A DNA stretch of 64,000 nt from Bacteroidota bacterium (GCA_016124275.1 WGOA01000018.1:1-64000), one strand, 5' to 3'. Positions 46,492 through 56,818 are shown, counted from the stretch's first letter. The notes: generated from the letters alone by a model not told the origin. Translations and numbers: made by a program.

Positions 46492-47184
46492 ATGCTAAAG
46501 GCATTCGTCTTCTTGTTGCTGGCTGCTTCGTTCAGCGGTTGCACCCAGCCGGCTGTGTTCCCGGAGCCCCCCACCCCCCTTCGCTACCTGGCGCTGGGCG
46601 ACAGCTACACCATTGGCGAGAGCGTGGCTACCGAAAGCCGATGGCCCGTTCAGTTAACCGCGGCCCTTCAGCAGCAAGGCCTGCCTTTGGACAGCCTGCA
46701 CATTATTGCGCGGACGGGGTGGCGCACGGATGAGCTGCTGGCAGCGGTTGGCGCTCAAAATTTATCGCCCGATTGGGACCTGGTCTCCTTGCTTATTGGG
46801 GTCAATAACTTTTACCAGGGCCGCCCGATGGACGTTTACGAAGCTGAGTTTCGCGCGCTGTTGGATACCGCTGTGTTTTTGGCCGGGGCAAGACCTGACC
46901 GCGTCTTGGTCGTCAGCATTCCGGATTATGCCTACACGCCTTTTGGCGCGGGGCTTCCCGATCCGCTTGCAGTAAGCAACGGCATTGACTCCTTTAATGC
47001 GGTAAACCGCCGCGTGGCGTTGGAAAAGAACGTCACCTGGATGAACATTACGGATTTGTCGCGGCGAGGGCTGGCGGAACCAGCGTTGGTGGCCCTTGAC
47101 GGGCTTCACCCGAGCGGCCTGCAATACAACCTTTGGGTGCAAGAGCGTTTGGCTCCGGCTGCCGGGTTGCTGCTTGCGCCGTAA
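46492..47184 (+). CDS. SGNH/GDSL-type esterase, lipoprotein
   Basis: 230 residues from ATG 46492. A lipobox Phe-Ser-Gly-Cys follows FVFLLLAASFSGC. Block I is LALGDSYTIGE (nucleophile Ser), block III is LLIGVNNFYQG (oxyanion Gly and Asn), and block V is LDGLHPSGLQYNLWV (Asp-x-x-His). It is a complete active site, so an envelope-located lipase/esterase or thioesterase is likely. The natural substrate is unknown. Confidence 0.9.
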   Translation: MLKAFVFLLLAASFSGCTQPAVFPEPPTPLRYLALGDSYTIGESVATESRWPVQLTAALQQQGLPLDSLHIIARTGWRTDELLAAVGAQNLSPDWDLVSLLIGVNNFYQGRPMDVYEAEFRALLDTAVFLAGARPDRVLVVSIPDYAYTPFGAGLPDPLAVSNGIDSFNAVNRRVALEKNVTWMNITDLSRRGLAEPALVALDGLHPSGLQYNLWVQERLAPAAGLLLAP

Positions 47185-47191
47185 TTGCGGG

Positions 47192-47250
47192 CTTTCGCCG
47201 TTGTTTCGGGCTGGTGCAGCAACTGCGGTCTTGCGCCGTTGTTTGGGGCT
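47192..47250. repeat. Two imperfect direct repeats in the spacer before the sugar dehydrogenase
   Basis: CTTTCGCCGTTGTTTCGGGCT at 47192 recurs as CTTGCGCCGTTGTTTGGGGCT at 47230, 38 bases away, and a shorter third relative lies near 47172 within the end of the SGNH gene. Meaning unknown. Confidence 0.5.
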
Positions 47251-47332
47251 TGGGCTGCAGCTGTTGGCCGGCGCAGCAATCGCCAAGCGGAGCAGCGTTC
47301 CTGAATCGGGTTGTCGTCGTAGTTTTGGCGGC

Positions 47333-48823
47333 ATGTGGGTTTACCCTTTGTTGCGTGGGCGTTGTGCAGGGTCGCTCCTGCTTGTTGCCTTGCTTGTCGC
47401 GAATTCCGCCATTGCCCAGCGCCCTTCGCTGGATGCCTACGCTATTCCGGATCCTGTTCCTCTGGTAGCGGAGGTAGTGGCGCGCAACCTGGATTTGCCC
47501 TGGGATCTGGTTTGGGGTCCGGACAGTCAATTATGGTTTACCGAAAGAACCGGTGCGCTTAAACGCTACGATCCCTCCACAAGAGAAATTATGGTGCTGG
47601 ACACCGTGCCCGGGGTCTTCAATTCCACCGACAATTCCGGACTCCACGCGCTGTTGCTGCACCCGAATTTTGCTGTGGAGCCCTGGATCTACGTCAGTTA
47701 CACCTATACCGAAGACAACCTCCGGCTTTCGCGATTTTGGTACGGTCCGGAAGGGTTGCAGGATGAAGAGATCCTGCTGGAAATGGCGGGGAAGGACTCC
47801 CACAACGGTGCGCGACTGCTGTTGGACCAGACGGGTAAACTGCTCTTCGCCACAGGCGATGCCTATAACCCTTTCTTGCCCCAGGACTCCTTGAGCCCTA
47901 ACGGCAAATTGCTCCGGCTTGAGTTAGATGGAAGCATACCTGTGGATAATCCCTTTCCGGGCAATGCCCTGTACACGCTTGGCCACCGCAATATGCAAGG
48001 CCTGGTGCAGTTGCCCAACGGTGAAATCTGGTCAACGGAGCACGGCGAAGACGCGGACGATGAACTCAACCGGCACATCCCAAGCCGCAACTACGGTTGG
48101 CCCGATGTTGCCGGCGCCTGTGATGCTGCTGACGAAGCGGCCTTCTGCGAAGTTTATGCCGTCGTGGAGCCGCACCTGACCTGGACGCCGACCGCTGGTC
48201 CCAGCGGGCTGGATTATTACGACCATCCGGCTATCCCCCAATGGCAGGGCTGTCTGATCGCGGGCTTTCTAAAACGCCGCGGCGATCCCGGGCAGCGCAT
48301 TCGCGTGATTCAACTGGATGATGACGGCCTGCAGGTTTTGGGTGTTCGCGACTATTTGCACGAAGGTCCGGTGGTGCCTACAGACCTTGGACAGCCCAAC
48401 CAGATTGGCGTTTTTGGCCGCATCCGCGACGTGCTAACCGCCCCGGATGGCAGTGTGTACCTCTGCACGTCCAACCGGGAGTTCAACGGGCAATATGCCC
48501 TTACCGAAGACGACGATCGCATCATCCGCATCTACAATCCCGCGTGGAATCCGGTTCCCTGCCTGGGCGACTGCCTGAGCATTTATCCCAGTCCGGTTCG
48601 CAGCGGCCAGCAACTGTACCTGAAGTTTGGCGAATCCATCACGGGCGCTGCCCGGGTAAGTTTGTTCAATGTTTCCGGCCAGCGCGTTTTGGATGCCCAA
48701 GTCACAACCGGACCTTTTATTATGTTGCCATTGAACGCGCTGTCTCCAGGACCTTACGTATTGGAAGTGATCTATCCGGACGGAAAGCAAATACGGAGCC
48801 GCAAGATTTTGGTGCTTCCCTGA
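47333..48823 (+). CDS. PQQ-dependent sugar dehydrogenase-like protein with T9SS type A sorting domain
   Basis: 496 residues from ATG 47333; signal peptide ends SAIAQ near residue 29. The glucose/sorbosone dehydrogenase propeller (about 40-400) shows LPWDLVWGPDSQLWFTERTG, the His-containing SHNGARLLLDQTGKLLFATG, and EHGEDADDELN with NYGWPDV, all typical of soluble aldose sugar dehydrogenases. A sorting domain (LSIYPSPVRSGQQLYLKF ... LSPGPYVLEV) ends the protein. Expected to oxidise sugars outside the cell if PQQ is available; no PQQ synthesis genes are in the window. Confidence 0.88.
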   Translation: MWVYPLLRGRCAGSLLLVALLVANSAIAQRPSLDAYAIPDPVPLVAEVVARNLDLPWDLVWGPDSQLWFTERTGALKRYDPSTREIMVLDTVPGVFNSTDNSGLHALLLHPNFAVEPWIYVSYTYTEDNLRLSRFWYGPEGLQDEEILLEMAGKDSHNGARLLLDQTGKLLFATGDAYNPFLPQDSLSPNGKLLRLELDGSIPVDNPFPGNALYTLGHRNMQGLVQLPNGEIWSTEHGEDADDELNRHIPSRNYGWPDVAGACDAADEAAFCEVYAVVEPHLTWTPTAGPSGLDYYDHPAIPQWQGCLIAGFLKRRGDPGQRIRVIQLDDDGLQVLGVRDYLHEGPVVPTDLGQPNQIGVFGRIRDVLTAPDGSVYLCTSNREFNGQYALTEDDDRIIRIYNPAWNPVPCLGDCLSIYPSPVRSGQQLYLKFGESITGAARVSLFNVSGQRVLDAQVTTGPFIMLPLNALSPGPYVLEVIYPDGKQIRSRKILVLP

Positions 48824-48850
48824 GCATGGCGGATAAAGCAACCCAGAGAC

Positions 48851-50836
48851 TCAGCGCCCTTTCCAAAGCTTGCGTTGAACGCGCTCGGAATCAATGCCCA
48901 AATCCAGAATGTACAGGCCCGGTGTCCAGGTATCTGCCGTTTGGCGAATAAGGTAGTTGCCCGAAGCAAGCGTTTGGGCCGGGGCATGCGCCACCCGTTG
49001 CCCGGCCGCATTGTAAACGCTCCATTGAACCGATGCTTCAGCACGCAGCAACAGGTTGGCGCTAAAGGAGCTTTCGAAGGGGTTGGGTCCGGCACTCAGC
49101 AGCAGGTTGCCGTTGCCCGGTGCCAGGGCCGTTGTGTCCAGCGGGGGGAGGGGTGGCATTCCCTCAATCGGCGGCGACGGCGTAAAGCTGCGCTGGATTC
49201 GCTGCGTGCCGTTGAGCGATTCCCACAACAACACAGCATTCTCTATGGTATGGTCTGGATTGCTGATGTCTTCCATGTGCCAGAATTCTGCCTGAGCGCG
49301 ATCGGCATTGAGATCGAGCAGCACGTAGCCATGACCGTCCAATTCGCTCCACTTGATGTGCTTGTTGGCCTGCGAAATCAGGAACGAAGCCGAAGCCGAG
49401 CTGCCAAAACCGTAGGTTTCACCTTCGTCAAAATTCTCTCCGGTAACACTGGGTACAAGAAACTCAACGGCCAGCGAGCCTTCGCCGGTTTCGGGGTTGT
49501 AGTTCTCCGGTAAGCGCGGATTGGGGGCCAAATCCAGTGCCATGGACACGTGAAAATCACCGGTTACAACCACAGTATTAGTTATGTTATTGTCATCCAG
49601 GTAGTTGTACAGCGCATCCCGTTCTGCGGTGTAGCCTGCCCAATTTTCAAAAATAATGGGGTCGTCTTCCAGCGCGGAGAGGTGGCCCATCATCACTTGG
49701 TTGGCCAGCACTTTCCACTGGCCGGTTGAGGCGGCCAGACCGCTTTGCAGCCAGGCCATTTGCGCGGGTCCGATCAGGCGGTGATCAGGGCTTTGGTAAA
49801 TGGGATCGCTGGCATCGCTGGCGAAACGATCGCGGTCATACAACCGGGTGTCCAGCAGGAAAACTTCTGCCAAATCGCCGTAGGGCAGCGAGCGCCAGAT
49901 GCGCAGGGAGTCCACCGGATCTTCGCGCAGGGGCAGCCATTCATAGGCGGCTTTGATGGCGGCCCACTTGCGATCGCGGTAGCTGCCAAACTCCTCATCG
50001 TGCCGCAAACTGGTATCGCGCAGGGCATCAACCACAATGTCGTGATCGTCCCAAATGGTGGAAAACGGATGCACCTGGTGAACCCGTTGTAAATCCGGAT
50101 CCAGGCGGTACTGCGAGTAGCGCGCGCGGTAATCCTGCAGCCTGTAGATCTCCGCATCGGGCTCGTGTGTGCGGTCATCCGGACCACCGCCCCCTTCGTA
50201 AAAGTAATCGCCCAAATGCAGAATCAAGGCAACGTCATTGCGCGCTGCCAGAGCCGCGTACGCGTGAAAGTATCCAGCCCGGTAATCCGAGCAGGACACG
50301 GCCGCCAGCCGCAAGCGATCCAGGTTGCCCGTGGTGCCTGTTCGGGTTCGCCCGATCACTGACTTTCGCCCGAGTGCCTCAAACTGGTAGTAGTAATGTT
50401 GGTTGGGCAACAACCCTCCAACGTCCACCTTAACCGTGTAATCGCGGGGAGCGTCAGCGAGCAAGCTCCCTTCGGCCAGCACCGGGCTCATGGAAGCCGT
50501 GAGCGCCATGCGCCAGCGCACTGCTATGGGTTCGGGCGAAGGGCTCTCCGGCGTTACGCGAGTCCAGAGGATGACCCCATCCGGCAGCGGGTCACCGGAC
50601 GCAACGCCGTGCAGAAAAGGAGCAAAACTTGTGGCGATTGCCTGCCTGCGGGCGCGCTCGTCGGATACAGGCCCACCTGGGTTCCGGTCTTCCAACAGCT
50701 GAACATCCAGTGGGGCAAAGGTTGGTTCCTGCGCCGACTGTACCCCCTGGCTTTGGGCGGCTGCCATGCTGCAAAGCAACGCGGCGATCAAAAAACGGAA
50801 ACGGATTTTCGGGAGAACGGGAACGCGTTTTATCAT
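48851..50836 (-). CDS. PhoD-family alkaline phosphatase with T9SS type A sorting domain
   Basis: 661 residues; signal peptide ends MAAAQS. The Fn3-like PhoD N-terminal domain (FLHGVASGDPLPDGVILWTR, about 75-170) precedes the metallophosphatase core with SCSDYRAGYFHAYAAL, LHLGDYFYEGGGG, TIWDDHDIVVDA and VVTGDFHVSMAL. These supply the Fe/Ca ligands of PhoD phosphodiesterase/phosphatases. The last 75 residues form the sorting domain (LSAGPNPFESSFSANLLL ... WTPGLYILDL). Likely a secreted phosphate-scavenging enzyme. It is convergent with the sugar dehydrogenase (27 bases apart). No Tat twin-arginine motif is seen, unlike classical PhoD, in keeping with Sec/T9SS export. Confidence 0.92.
   Translation of the reverse strand: MIKRVPVLPKIRFRFLIAALLCSMAAAQSQGVQSAQEPTFAPLDVQLLEDRNPGGPVSDERARRQAIATSFAPFLHGVASGDPLPDGVILWTRVTPESPSPEPIAVRWRMALTASMSPVLAEGSLLADAPRDYTVKVDVGGLLPNQHYYYQFEALGRKSVIGRTRTGTTGNLDRLRLAAVSCSDYRAGYFHAYAALAARNDVALILHLGDYFYEGGGGPDDRTHEPDAEIYRLQDYRARYSQYRLDPDLQRVHQVHPFSTIWDDHDIVVDALRDTSLRHDEEFGSYRDRKWAAIKAAYEWLPLREDPVDSLRIWRSLPYGDLAEVFLLDTRLYDRDRFASDASDPIYQSPDHRLIGPAQMAWLQSGLAASTGQWKVLANQVMMGHLSALEDDPIIFENWAGYTAERDALYNYLDDNNITNTVVVTGDFHVSMALDLAPNPRLPENYNPETGEGSLAVEFLVPSVTGENFDEGETYGFGSSASASFLISQANKHIKWSELDGHGYVLLDLNADRAQAEFWHMEDISNPDHTIENAVLLWESLNGTQRIQRSFTPSPPIEGMPPLPPLDTTALAPGNGNLLLSAGPNPFESSFSANLLLRAEASVQWSVYNAAGQRVAHAPAQTLASGNYLIRQTADTWTPGLYILDLGIDSERVQRKLWKGR
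50530..50543. repeat. Near-exact copy of dispersed 14-mer
   Basis: GTTCGGGCGAAGGG, with a perfect TTCGGGCGAA core, inside the PhoD gene where it again encodes Ser-Pro-Ser-Pro-Glu. Confidence 0.55.
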
Positions 50837-50963
50837 CCCTAAAAGTAAGGGGAATCTGGCGGCTTGATCCGTGGGTTTTTCTGATTAAGCCCGGAGCGCG
50901 TTTAGGCAATGGCCTCCGACCCATCGGAACCGCTTGAAGTCTATGGTCTGCCTCGGTGGCGGG

Positions 50964-51467
50964 CTATCCGAACAAGCCCGGTTGTTCAAGGTCAAGCAGG
51001 GCTTGTTTGCGCCAAAGACCGCCGCTGTAGCCGGTCAGTTTTCCCCCCGCCCCCAACACCCGGTGGCAAGGCACCAACACGGCAATAGGATTGCGGCCAT
51101 TGGCCGCCGCGATAGCCCGAATAGCCGACGCCTGGTGCATCTGCCGCGCTTGCTCCTGGTAACTGCGTGTTTGCCCGTAAGGAATAGTTTGCAACGCCTG
51201 CCATACGGTTTCCTGGAAGGGTGTTCCCGCAAGGTGCAGCGGAACAGAAAAATCCTGGCGCTGGCGGGCAAAATACTCGTCGAGTTGTTGCCGGGCAAGG
51301 GCAAGCACGGCATCGTTTGCTGCCTGCTGGGCTGCAGTCTCTCCAGCATCTGTTGCAGGCTCTGGCGGGCTATCCTGATCCAAAAAATGCAAGGCAGTGA
51401 GTCTGCTGTTGTGCGCGCGGGCCAGCACTTGACCAAGGGGCGTTTTCCAGATAACCTGAGCCGGCAT
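50964..51467 (-). CDS. ogt: Methylated-DNA-protein-cysteine methyltransferase
   Basis: 167 residues. The active-site motif PCHR is present in VLVPCHRVLGAGG, preceded by the helix-turn-helix arginine-finger region (TPFQETVWQALQTIPYGQ, SAIRAIAAANGRNPIA). It removes alkyl groups from O6 of guanine by transfer to the cysteine, in a suicide reaction. Its ATG overlaps the stop of icmF (TAATG, one-base overlap), so it should be translationally coupled to that mutase, which is an unexpected pairing. Confidence 0.95.
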   Translation of the reverse strand: MPAQVIWKTPLGQVLARAHNSRLTALHFLDQDSPPEPATDAGETAAQQAANDAVLALARQQLDEYFARQRQDFSVPLHLAGTPFQETVWQALQTIPYGQTRSYQEQARQMHQASAIRAIAAANGRNPIAVLVPCHRVLGAGGKLTGYSGGLWRKQALLDLEQPGLFG

Positions 51468-54400
51468 TACATGTTGCGGCGGTACTGGCCACCAACTTCA
51501 AAAAGGGCCGCAGTCATTTGCCCCAAGGAGCAATACTTGGCCGCTTCCATGATCACGTCAAAAATATTTTGATTGTGGACAGCTGCCGTTTGAAGGGCCT
51601 TAAGGGCTGCTTCAGCGCGGTCGGCGCGGAACTTGTGCAGGTTGCGCAGCGTCGTGATCTGGTTGCGCTTTTCGTCTTCGGTAGCGCGAATCACTTCATC
51701 GGGAATGATGGTGGGGGAGCCTTTGTCGCTCAAAAACGCATTGACCCCGATGATGGGAAGTTCGCCGGTATGCTTGAGTGTTTCGTAGTGCAGGCTTTCT
51801 TCCTGGATTTTACCGCGCTGGTACATGGTTTCCATGGCCCCGAGCACGCCACCGCGCTCTGCAATGCGATCGAATTCCAGCAACACGGCTTCTTCAACCA
51901 AATCCGTCAACTGCTCGGTAATGAAACTTCCCTGCATCGGGTTTTCGTTGCGCGCCAGTCCTAACTCCTGGTTGATAATGAGCTGAATAGCCATGGCGCG
52001 GCGCACGCTGTCTTCTGTTGGCGTGGTGATGGCCTCGTCGTAGGCGTTTGTATGCAGGCTGTTGCAGTTGTCGTAAATGGCGTACAGCGCCTGCAAGGTG
52101 GTGCGGATGTCGTTAAAGTCAATTTCCTGGGCGTGCAGCGACCGACCAGAAGTTTGTATATGGTACTTGAGTTTGCAGGTTCGGTCGTCTGCGCCGTAGC
52201 GATTTTTCATGGCCTTGGCCCAAATGCGCCGCGCCACACGTCCAATAACGGCGTATTCGGGATCCAGTCCATTTGAAAAGAAAAAGCTCAGGTTGGGTCC
52301 GAAGGCGTTGATGTCCATTCCGCGGCTCAGGTAGTACTCTACGTACGTAAAGCCATTGGCCAGCGTAAACGCCAATTGCGTAATGGGGTTAGCTCCTGCT
52401 TCGGCAATGTGGTAGCCGGAAATAGAAACAGAATAAAAGTTACGGATGTTGTGCTCGATGAAATACGCCTGTACGTCGCCCATCAGGCGCAGCGCAAATT
52501 CGGTGCTGAAGATGCAGGTGTTTTGCGCCTGGTCTTCTTTGAGAATATCGGCCTGAACCGTTCCGCGCACCGATGCCAGCGTGCGCTGTTTGATCTGTTC
52601 GTAAATGTCCGGGTCCAGCACTTCGCTGCCGCTCACTCCCAGCAGGCGCAAACCCAGTTTGTTGTGCCCAACGGGTAGGTCGCCGACGTATTCAGGGCGT
52701 TTCATGCCTTTTTCGGCGTAGAGGGCTTTGATTTTTTCGCTGACTTCGTGCTCCAGACCGTGTTGCAGGATGTATTTGCCGCATTGCTGGTCAATGGCGG
52801 CATTGAGAAAGAAGGCCAGCAACATAGGCGCTGGTCCGTTGATGGTCATGGAGACACTGGTCTTGGGGTCGGACAAATCAAATCCGGAGTACAGCCGCTT
52901 GGCGTCGTCCAGGCAACAGATGGACACACCGGAGTTGCCGATCTTGCCGTAGATGTCCGGGCGGTAATCCGGATCATGGCCATACAGCGTTACCGAGTCA
53001 AAGGCTGTGGACAAGCGCTTGGCCGGCATGCCCAGGCTGAGGTAGTGAAACCGGCGGTTGGTGCGCTCCGGACCCCCTTCGCCTGCAAACATGCGCGTGG
53101 GATCTTCCCCTTCGCGCTTAAACGGATAGATGCCGGCGGTGTAGGGAAACAGCCCCGGCACATTTTCCTGCAGCATCCAGTGCAGCAAATCGCCCCAGGC
53201 TTCAAAACGCGGCAGGCTGACGCGGGGAATGCGCTGATTGGACAGCGACAGCGTGTGCGTTTCAACCACCAGTTCCTGGTCGCGCACTTTGAACGTGAAC
53301 TCGGGGTCGCTGAAGCGCTTGATCAGGCTGGGCCAGCGGTCCAGCATGGCCTGATTTTTTGGGTCGAATTCCAGGGCGGTCTGGTCGCGGGCTGCCTGCA
53401 AAGCCTCCAGAGCGCTTTGGTCCGCACCGCGCTCACGCAGCGTTTGCATGGCCTGGTCCAACGCGTAAAGCTGTTGAGCAACGCGGCGCTGTTCCTTGGC
53501 CCGCAGGTTGTATTGCCGAATGCTGTCGCTGATCTCGGCCAGGTAGCGCACGCGCTTGGGCGGAATGATGAACACTTTTTCGCTCATTTCTTCCGGTGCC
53601 GTGAAATGCGACGGAAGCCCTTCGAACCCCTTTTGCTGCAGCGCCACCATCAGCGATTTGTAGAGCGTGTTGGTGCCCGGATCGTTGAACTGGCTGGCGA
53701 TGGTGCCGAAAACAGGCATGTCGTCCACATCCTGTTCAAAGTGTTTGCGGTTGCGCTGCACCTGTTTGCGCACATCGCGCAGGGCATCGAGGGCCCCGCG
53801 TTTGTCAAATTTGTTGAGCGCCACCAGATCGGCGAAATCAAGCATGTCAATTTTCTCCAGCTGCGTGGCCGCCCCGTATTCCGGGGTCATGACGTACAGA
53901 CTCAGGTCGGCGTACTCGGTGATTTCCGTGTCGCTTTGCCCGATTCCGGATGTTTCCAGAATGACCAGGTCGAAATGGGCGGCTTTCAGGATGGCAACTG
54001 CATCGCCAACGTGTTTGGACAGGGCCAGATTGGCCTGGCGCGTGGCCAGCGAACGCATGTACACCCGGGGATTGTTGATGGCGTTCATCCGAATGCGGTC
54101 GCCGAGCAGCGCACCGCCGGTTTTGCGCTTGGATGGATCAACGGAAACAATGCCCATGTACTTGTCCGGGAAATCCATGAGGAATCGCCGCACCAGTTCG
54201 TCCACCAGCGAGCTTTTGCCCGCGCCGCCCGTGCCGGTGATGCCGAGTACGGGGATGGCGGTTTGTGCAGCGGTTGCGCGAATTTGTTTGAGGTGCGGTT
54301 CAGCCAGGTCCGGGAAGTTTTCGGCCGCGGAGATCAACCGAGCAATGCTGCCGGCATCGCGGGTTTTGAGTTTCCCGATTTCGCCGTTTACGGACTGGCC

Positions 54401-54841
54401 AAGCGGGAAATCGCTTTTCTTAACCAAATCGTTGATCATGCCCTGCAGGCCCATTTCGCGCCCATCGTCAGGCGAGTAAATCCGGCTGACCCCGTATGCG
54501 TGCAGGTCGCGGATTTCGTCGGGCAGAATGACACCACCCCCTCCCCCGAAAACACGGATGTGCCCGGCCCCTTTTTCTTTGAGCAGGTCAACCATGTACT
54601 TGAAGTACTCGTTGTGCCCCCCCTGGTAAGAGGTGATGGCAATGGCCTGCACATCTTCCTGAATGGCGGTATTGACCACGTCCTCTACGCTGCGGTCATG
54701 CCCCAGGTGAATGACTTCGCAGCCACTGGCCTGGATGATGCGGCGCATGATGTTGATGGCCGCATCGTGGCCATCAAACAAACTGGCAGCGGTAACAATG
54801 CGGACGGGATGGGCGGGTTGATAAACGTCGTTGGTGCTCAT
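51467..54841 (-). CDS. icmF: Fused isobutyryl-CoA mutase IcmF (B12 domain, MeaB-like GTPase, mutase)
   Basis: 1124 residues. The N-terminal cobalamin-binding domain has [12 protein letters not shown] (about 22-33) with the lower-ligand His. The central G-protein chaperone domain has a Walker A loop GTGGAGKSS (about 203-211) and NKFDKRG. The C-terminal TIM-barrel mutase domain includes [35 protein letters not shown] and [12 protein letters not shown]. The fusion order B12-G-mutase defines IcmF, which interconverts isobutyryl- and n-butyryl-CoA (some also act on pivalyl- or isovaleryl-CoA) and loads its own cofactor using GTP. A classical methylmalonyl-CoA mutase would have separate meaB and a different domain order. 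No B12 riboswitch was recognised upstream. Confidence 0.95.
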   Translation of the reverse strand: MSTNDVYQPAHPVRIVTAASLFDGHDAAINIMRRIIQASGCEVIHLGHDRSVEDVVNTAIQEDVQAIAITSYQGGHNEYFKYMVDLLKEKGAGHIRVFGGGGGVILPDEIRDLHAYGVSRIYSPDDGREMGLQGMINDLVKKSDFPLGQSVNGEIGKLKTRDAGSIARLISAAENFPDLAEPHLKQIRATAAQTAIPVLGITGTGGAGKSSLVDELVRRFLMDFPDKYMGIVSVDPSKRKTGGALLGDRIRMNAINNPRVYMRSLATRQANLALSKHVGDAVAILKAAHFDLVILETSGIGQSDTEITEYADLSLYVMTPEYGAATQLEKIDMLDFADLVALNKFDKRGALDALRDVRKQVQRNRKHFEQDVDDMPVFGTIASQFNDPGTNTLYKSLMVALQQKGFEGLPSHFTAPEEMSEKVFIIPPKRVRYLAEISDSIRQYNLRAKEQRRVAQQLYALDQAMQTLRERGADQSALEALQAARDQTALEFDPKNQAMLDRWPSLIKRFSDPEFTFKVRDQELVVETHTLSLSNQRIPRVSLPRFEAWGDLLHWMLQENVPGLFPYTAGIYPFKREGEDPTRMFAGEGGPERTNRRFHYLSLGMPAKRLSTAFDSVTLYGHDPDYRPDIYGKIGNSGVSICCLDDAKRLYSGFDLSDPKTSVSMTINGPAPMLLAFFLNAAIDQQCGKYILQHGLEHEVSEKIKALYAEKGMKRPEYVGDLPVGHNKLGLRLLGVSGSEVLDPDIYEQIKQRTLASVRGTVQADILKEDQAQNTCIFSTEFALRLMGDVQAYFIEHNIRNFYSVSISGYHIAEAGANPITQLAFTLANGFTYVEYYLSRGMDINAFGPNLSFFFSNGLDPEYAVIGRVARRIWAKAMKNRYGADDRTCKLKYHIQTSGRSLHAQEIDFNDIRTTLQALYAIYDNCNSLHTNAYDEAITTPTEDSVRRAMAIQLIINQELGLARNENPMQGSFITEQLTDLVEEAVLLEFDRIAERGGVLGAMETMYQRGKIQEESLHYETLKHTGELPIIGVNAFLSDKGSPTIIPDEVIRATEDEKRNQITTLRNLHKFRADRAEAALKALQTAAVHNQNIFDVIMEAAKYCSLGQMTAALFEVGGQYRRNM

Positions 54842-54946
54842 GATAGAATCCGGGGGTCAGGTCCGGTGGCATGGCCGGTGACAGCGAAAAAGAGAGGAGG
54901 AGAAGAAACCGAAGCGAAAAGGAAACGCCTAAGAAGGGCACTCCTT

Positions 54947-54954
54947 CAAAGATA
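54947..54954 (-). promoter_or_regulatory. Possible -7 promoter element of icmF
   Basis: Minus-strand TATCTTTG matches TAnnTTTG, about 105 bases upstream of the icmF start; no -33 TTG at proper spacing was found. Confidence 0.35.
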
Positions 54955-55068
54955 CGAAAAAGCCGATGCAGGAGTTGCCCGCATTGCGCCGCTTAACACA
55001 ACCCTAACGTGTTGAAACAGAAAACATTAACCAAGCCCCAAGCAGCTGGTCCCAGCGCCGGCCACGAC

Positions 55069-55905
55069 CTACTCCGCCAATTGCAGGGTAAAGGTGTCGC
55101 TGCTTTCTATGTTAAATATGCCGTTTTCGATGCCGGCATCCATGATGACCGTGCTGGTGATGGACACTTCGCCTGAAACAAACTCCCGTTTTTCCAGGTC
55201 AAAGTAGAACGTCGAGGTACCCGAGCGTTTGAACAGGTATTCACCGGGCATATCCTGGGGAAGGTCCACCTGATCAAGCAGCAATTCGGTATCCAGGCGC
55301 GCGCAGGTGCGGTTCTGGTGTTGGGTAATTTCGGTAAAGGTGGTTTTGACCGTGCCGCCCACGGGCAACACGGAACCCAGGGTATTGAACGGAACCTCCA
55401 GCCCCCGCTCCTCCGTTTCGCCTACCGACAATTGGTCAACAGGCAGGGGAAAGAGGTAGTCAAACAATTGTTGGTTCTGCTCATCCGTGGAATCGGGCTT
55501 GCCGGTTTCCTTCAGGTTTTCCACGGTAATCGGGTCCATTTCTTCGGTCATGGAGTCCAGCAGTACCCCGGTTTGGGGATCGTATTGGTACGCTCGCATG
55601 AGCATGCCTTCCAGGGTCATGTTAGCGCTTCCTCCGCCTGCGGAGATAACCCGCAAGTCAGCGGTTGAAACGGTTTTGTACTGTGAGGTGTCCGCCATCG
55701 GAGTTCCGTCAGGCATCATCATGGCCATGACCGAGTAAGATGCTGAGCGCTGTTCAAATTGGTAGGACCGGGTAGAGGCCTCTGCAAAGTCCCAGCGCAT
55801 GAGTTGAGGCCCTTCAAATTTTGGGTTGTTTTTGCACCCGGCAACACTAAACAGGAAGGCGAGGGAAGCAACAAGCGCTAAAGCGGAAAGGGTTCTGCGG
55901 CTCAT
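55069..55905 (-). CDS. Lipoprotein of unknown function
   Basis: 278 residues with a lipobox Val-Ala-Gly-Cys after ALVASLAFLFSVAGC. The mature part is beta-rich with a repeated strand-turn pattern and a C-terminal half (LEVPFNTLGSVLPVGGTVKT, FYFDLEKREFVSGEVSITS) reminiscent of DUF6263-type or LolA/outer-membrane lipid-binding folds, but I cannot assign a family. It is divergent from the transketolase N-half gene (70 bases). Confidence 0.75.
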   Translation of the reverse strand: MSRRTLSALALVASLAFLFSVAGCKNNPKFEGPQLMRWDFAEASTRSYQFEQRSASYSVMAMMMPDGTPMADTSQYKTVSTADLRVISAGGGSANMTLEGMLMRAYQYDPQTGVLLDSMTEEMDPITVENLKETGKPDSTDEQNQQLFDYLFPLPVDQLSVGETEERGLEVPFNTLGSVLPVGGTVKTTFTEITQHQNRTCARLDTELLLDQVDLPQDMPGEYLFKRSGTSTFYFDLEKREFVSGEVSITSTVIMDAGIENGIFNIESSDTFTLQLAE

Positions 55906-55975
55906 GCCGCGAATATAGGACGCTGCTGGGGATTGTTTGTTTCCCCTTGCAGGGCAGCCGCCCTATCTTCGCGCC

Positions 55976-56818
55976 ATGGCATCTATTGACGAATTGCAGC
56001 AGCTGGCCAGTCAAATCCGGCGCGATATTGTCCGAATGGTTCACGCCTGCCAAAGCGGGCATCCAGGAGGTTCGCTGGGCTGTACGGACTTTTTCACCGC
56101 GCTCTATTTTGAGGTGATGGACCGCAAGCCCGGTTTTGACATGGATGGAACAGGAGAAGACTTGTTTTTCCTGTCGAACGGCCATATTTCGCCGGTTTTT
56201 TACAGCACGCTGGCCCGCAGCGGGTATTTCCCGGTAGCGGAATTGGCCAGTTTCAGGAAGCTGAATTCCCGGCTGCAGGGGCACCCGACCACCCATGAAG
56301 GTCTGCCGGGGGTTCGCGTGGCCTCCGGGTCGCTGGGCCAGGGCCTGAGTGTGGCCATTGGTGCGGCGTTGGCCAAGAAAATGAACGGCGATGATCACCT
56401 GGTTTGGACCTTGCACGGCGACGGCGAATTGCAGGAAGGCCAGATCTGGGAAGCGGCCATGTTTGCGCCCCACAACAAAGTGGATAACCTCATCGCCACG
56501 GTTGACTGGAACGGTCAGCAAATTGACGGCCCTACGGCCAAAGTGCTGAGCCTGGGCGACTTGCGCGCCAAATGGGAGGCGTTTGGATGGGCCGTTCTGG
56601 AAATGGAGGGCAATGAAATGAGCGAGGTGGTTCGCACGTTAATGCAGGCGAAGGCCAATGCTGGCAAAGGTGTGCCCCAGGTTATCCTGATGCGCACGGC
56701 CATGGGCAAAGGCGTCGACTTCATGGAGGGAACCCACGAATGGCACGGCATTGCGCCCAACGACCAGCAGTTGGCTTCAGCGCTGTCCCAGTTGGCGGAG
56801 ACTCTCGGCGACTACTGA
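55976..56818 (+). CDS. Transketolase, N-terminal (thiamine diphosphate-binding) subunit
   Basis: 280 residues from ATG 55976 (MASIDELQQLASQIRRD). ThDP-site blocks are clear: ACQSGHPGGSLGCTD, SNGHISPVFYSTL, ASGSLGQGLSVAIGAAL, and HGDGELQEGQIWEAA with the DWNGQQ that ends the ThDP motif. Split transketolases occur in many bacteria, with the C-terminal half normally adjacent. Here the partner is at 59898, three kilobases downstream on the same strand, after two VWA genes. Acts in the non-oxidative pentose phosphate pathway. Confidence 0.93.
   Translation: MASIDELQQLASQIRRDIVRMVHACQSGHPGGSLGCTDFFTALYFEVMDRKPGFDMDGTGEDLFFLSNGHISPVFYSTLARSGYFPVAELASFRKLNSRLQGHPTTHEGLPGVRVASGSLGQGLSVAIGAALAKKMNGDDHLVWTLHGDGELQEGQIWEAAMFAPHNKVDNLIATVDWNGQQIDGPTAKVLSLGDLRAKWEAFGWAVLEMEGNEMSEVVRTLMQAKANAGKGVPQVILMRTAMGKGVDFMEGTHEWHGIAPNDQQLASALSQLAETLGDY

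Noticed and set aside
52748-55015. 755-codon plus-strand frame over icmF
   Set aside because: Antisense to a confidently assigned gene, without family similarity or start context.
54842-55068. Search for a cobalamin riboswitch upstream of the B12-dependent icmF
   Set aside because: No B12-box-like sequence or convincing multi-hairpin structure was recognised by eye.
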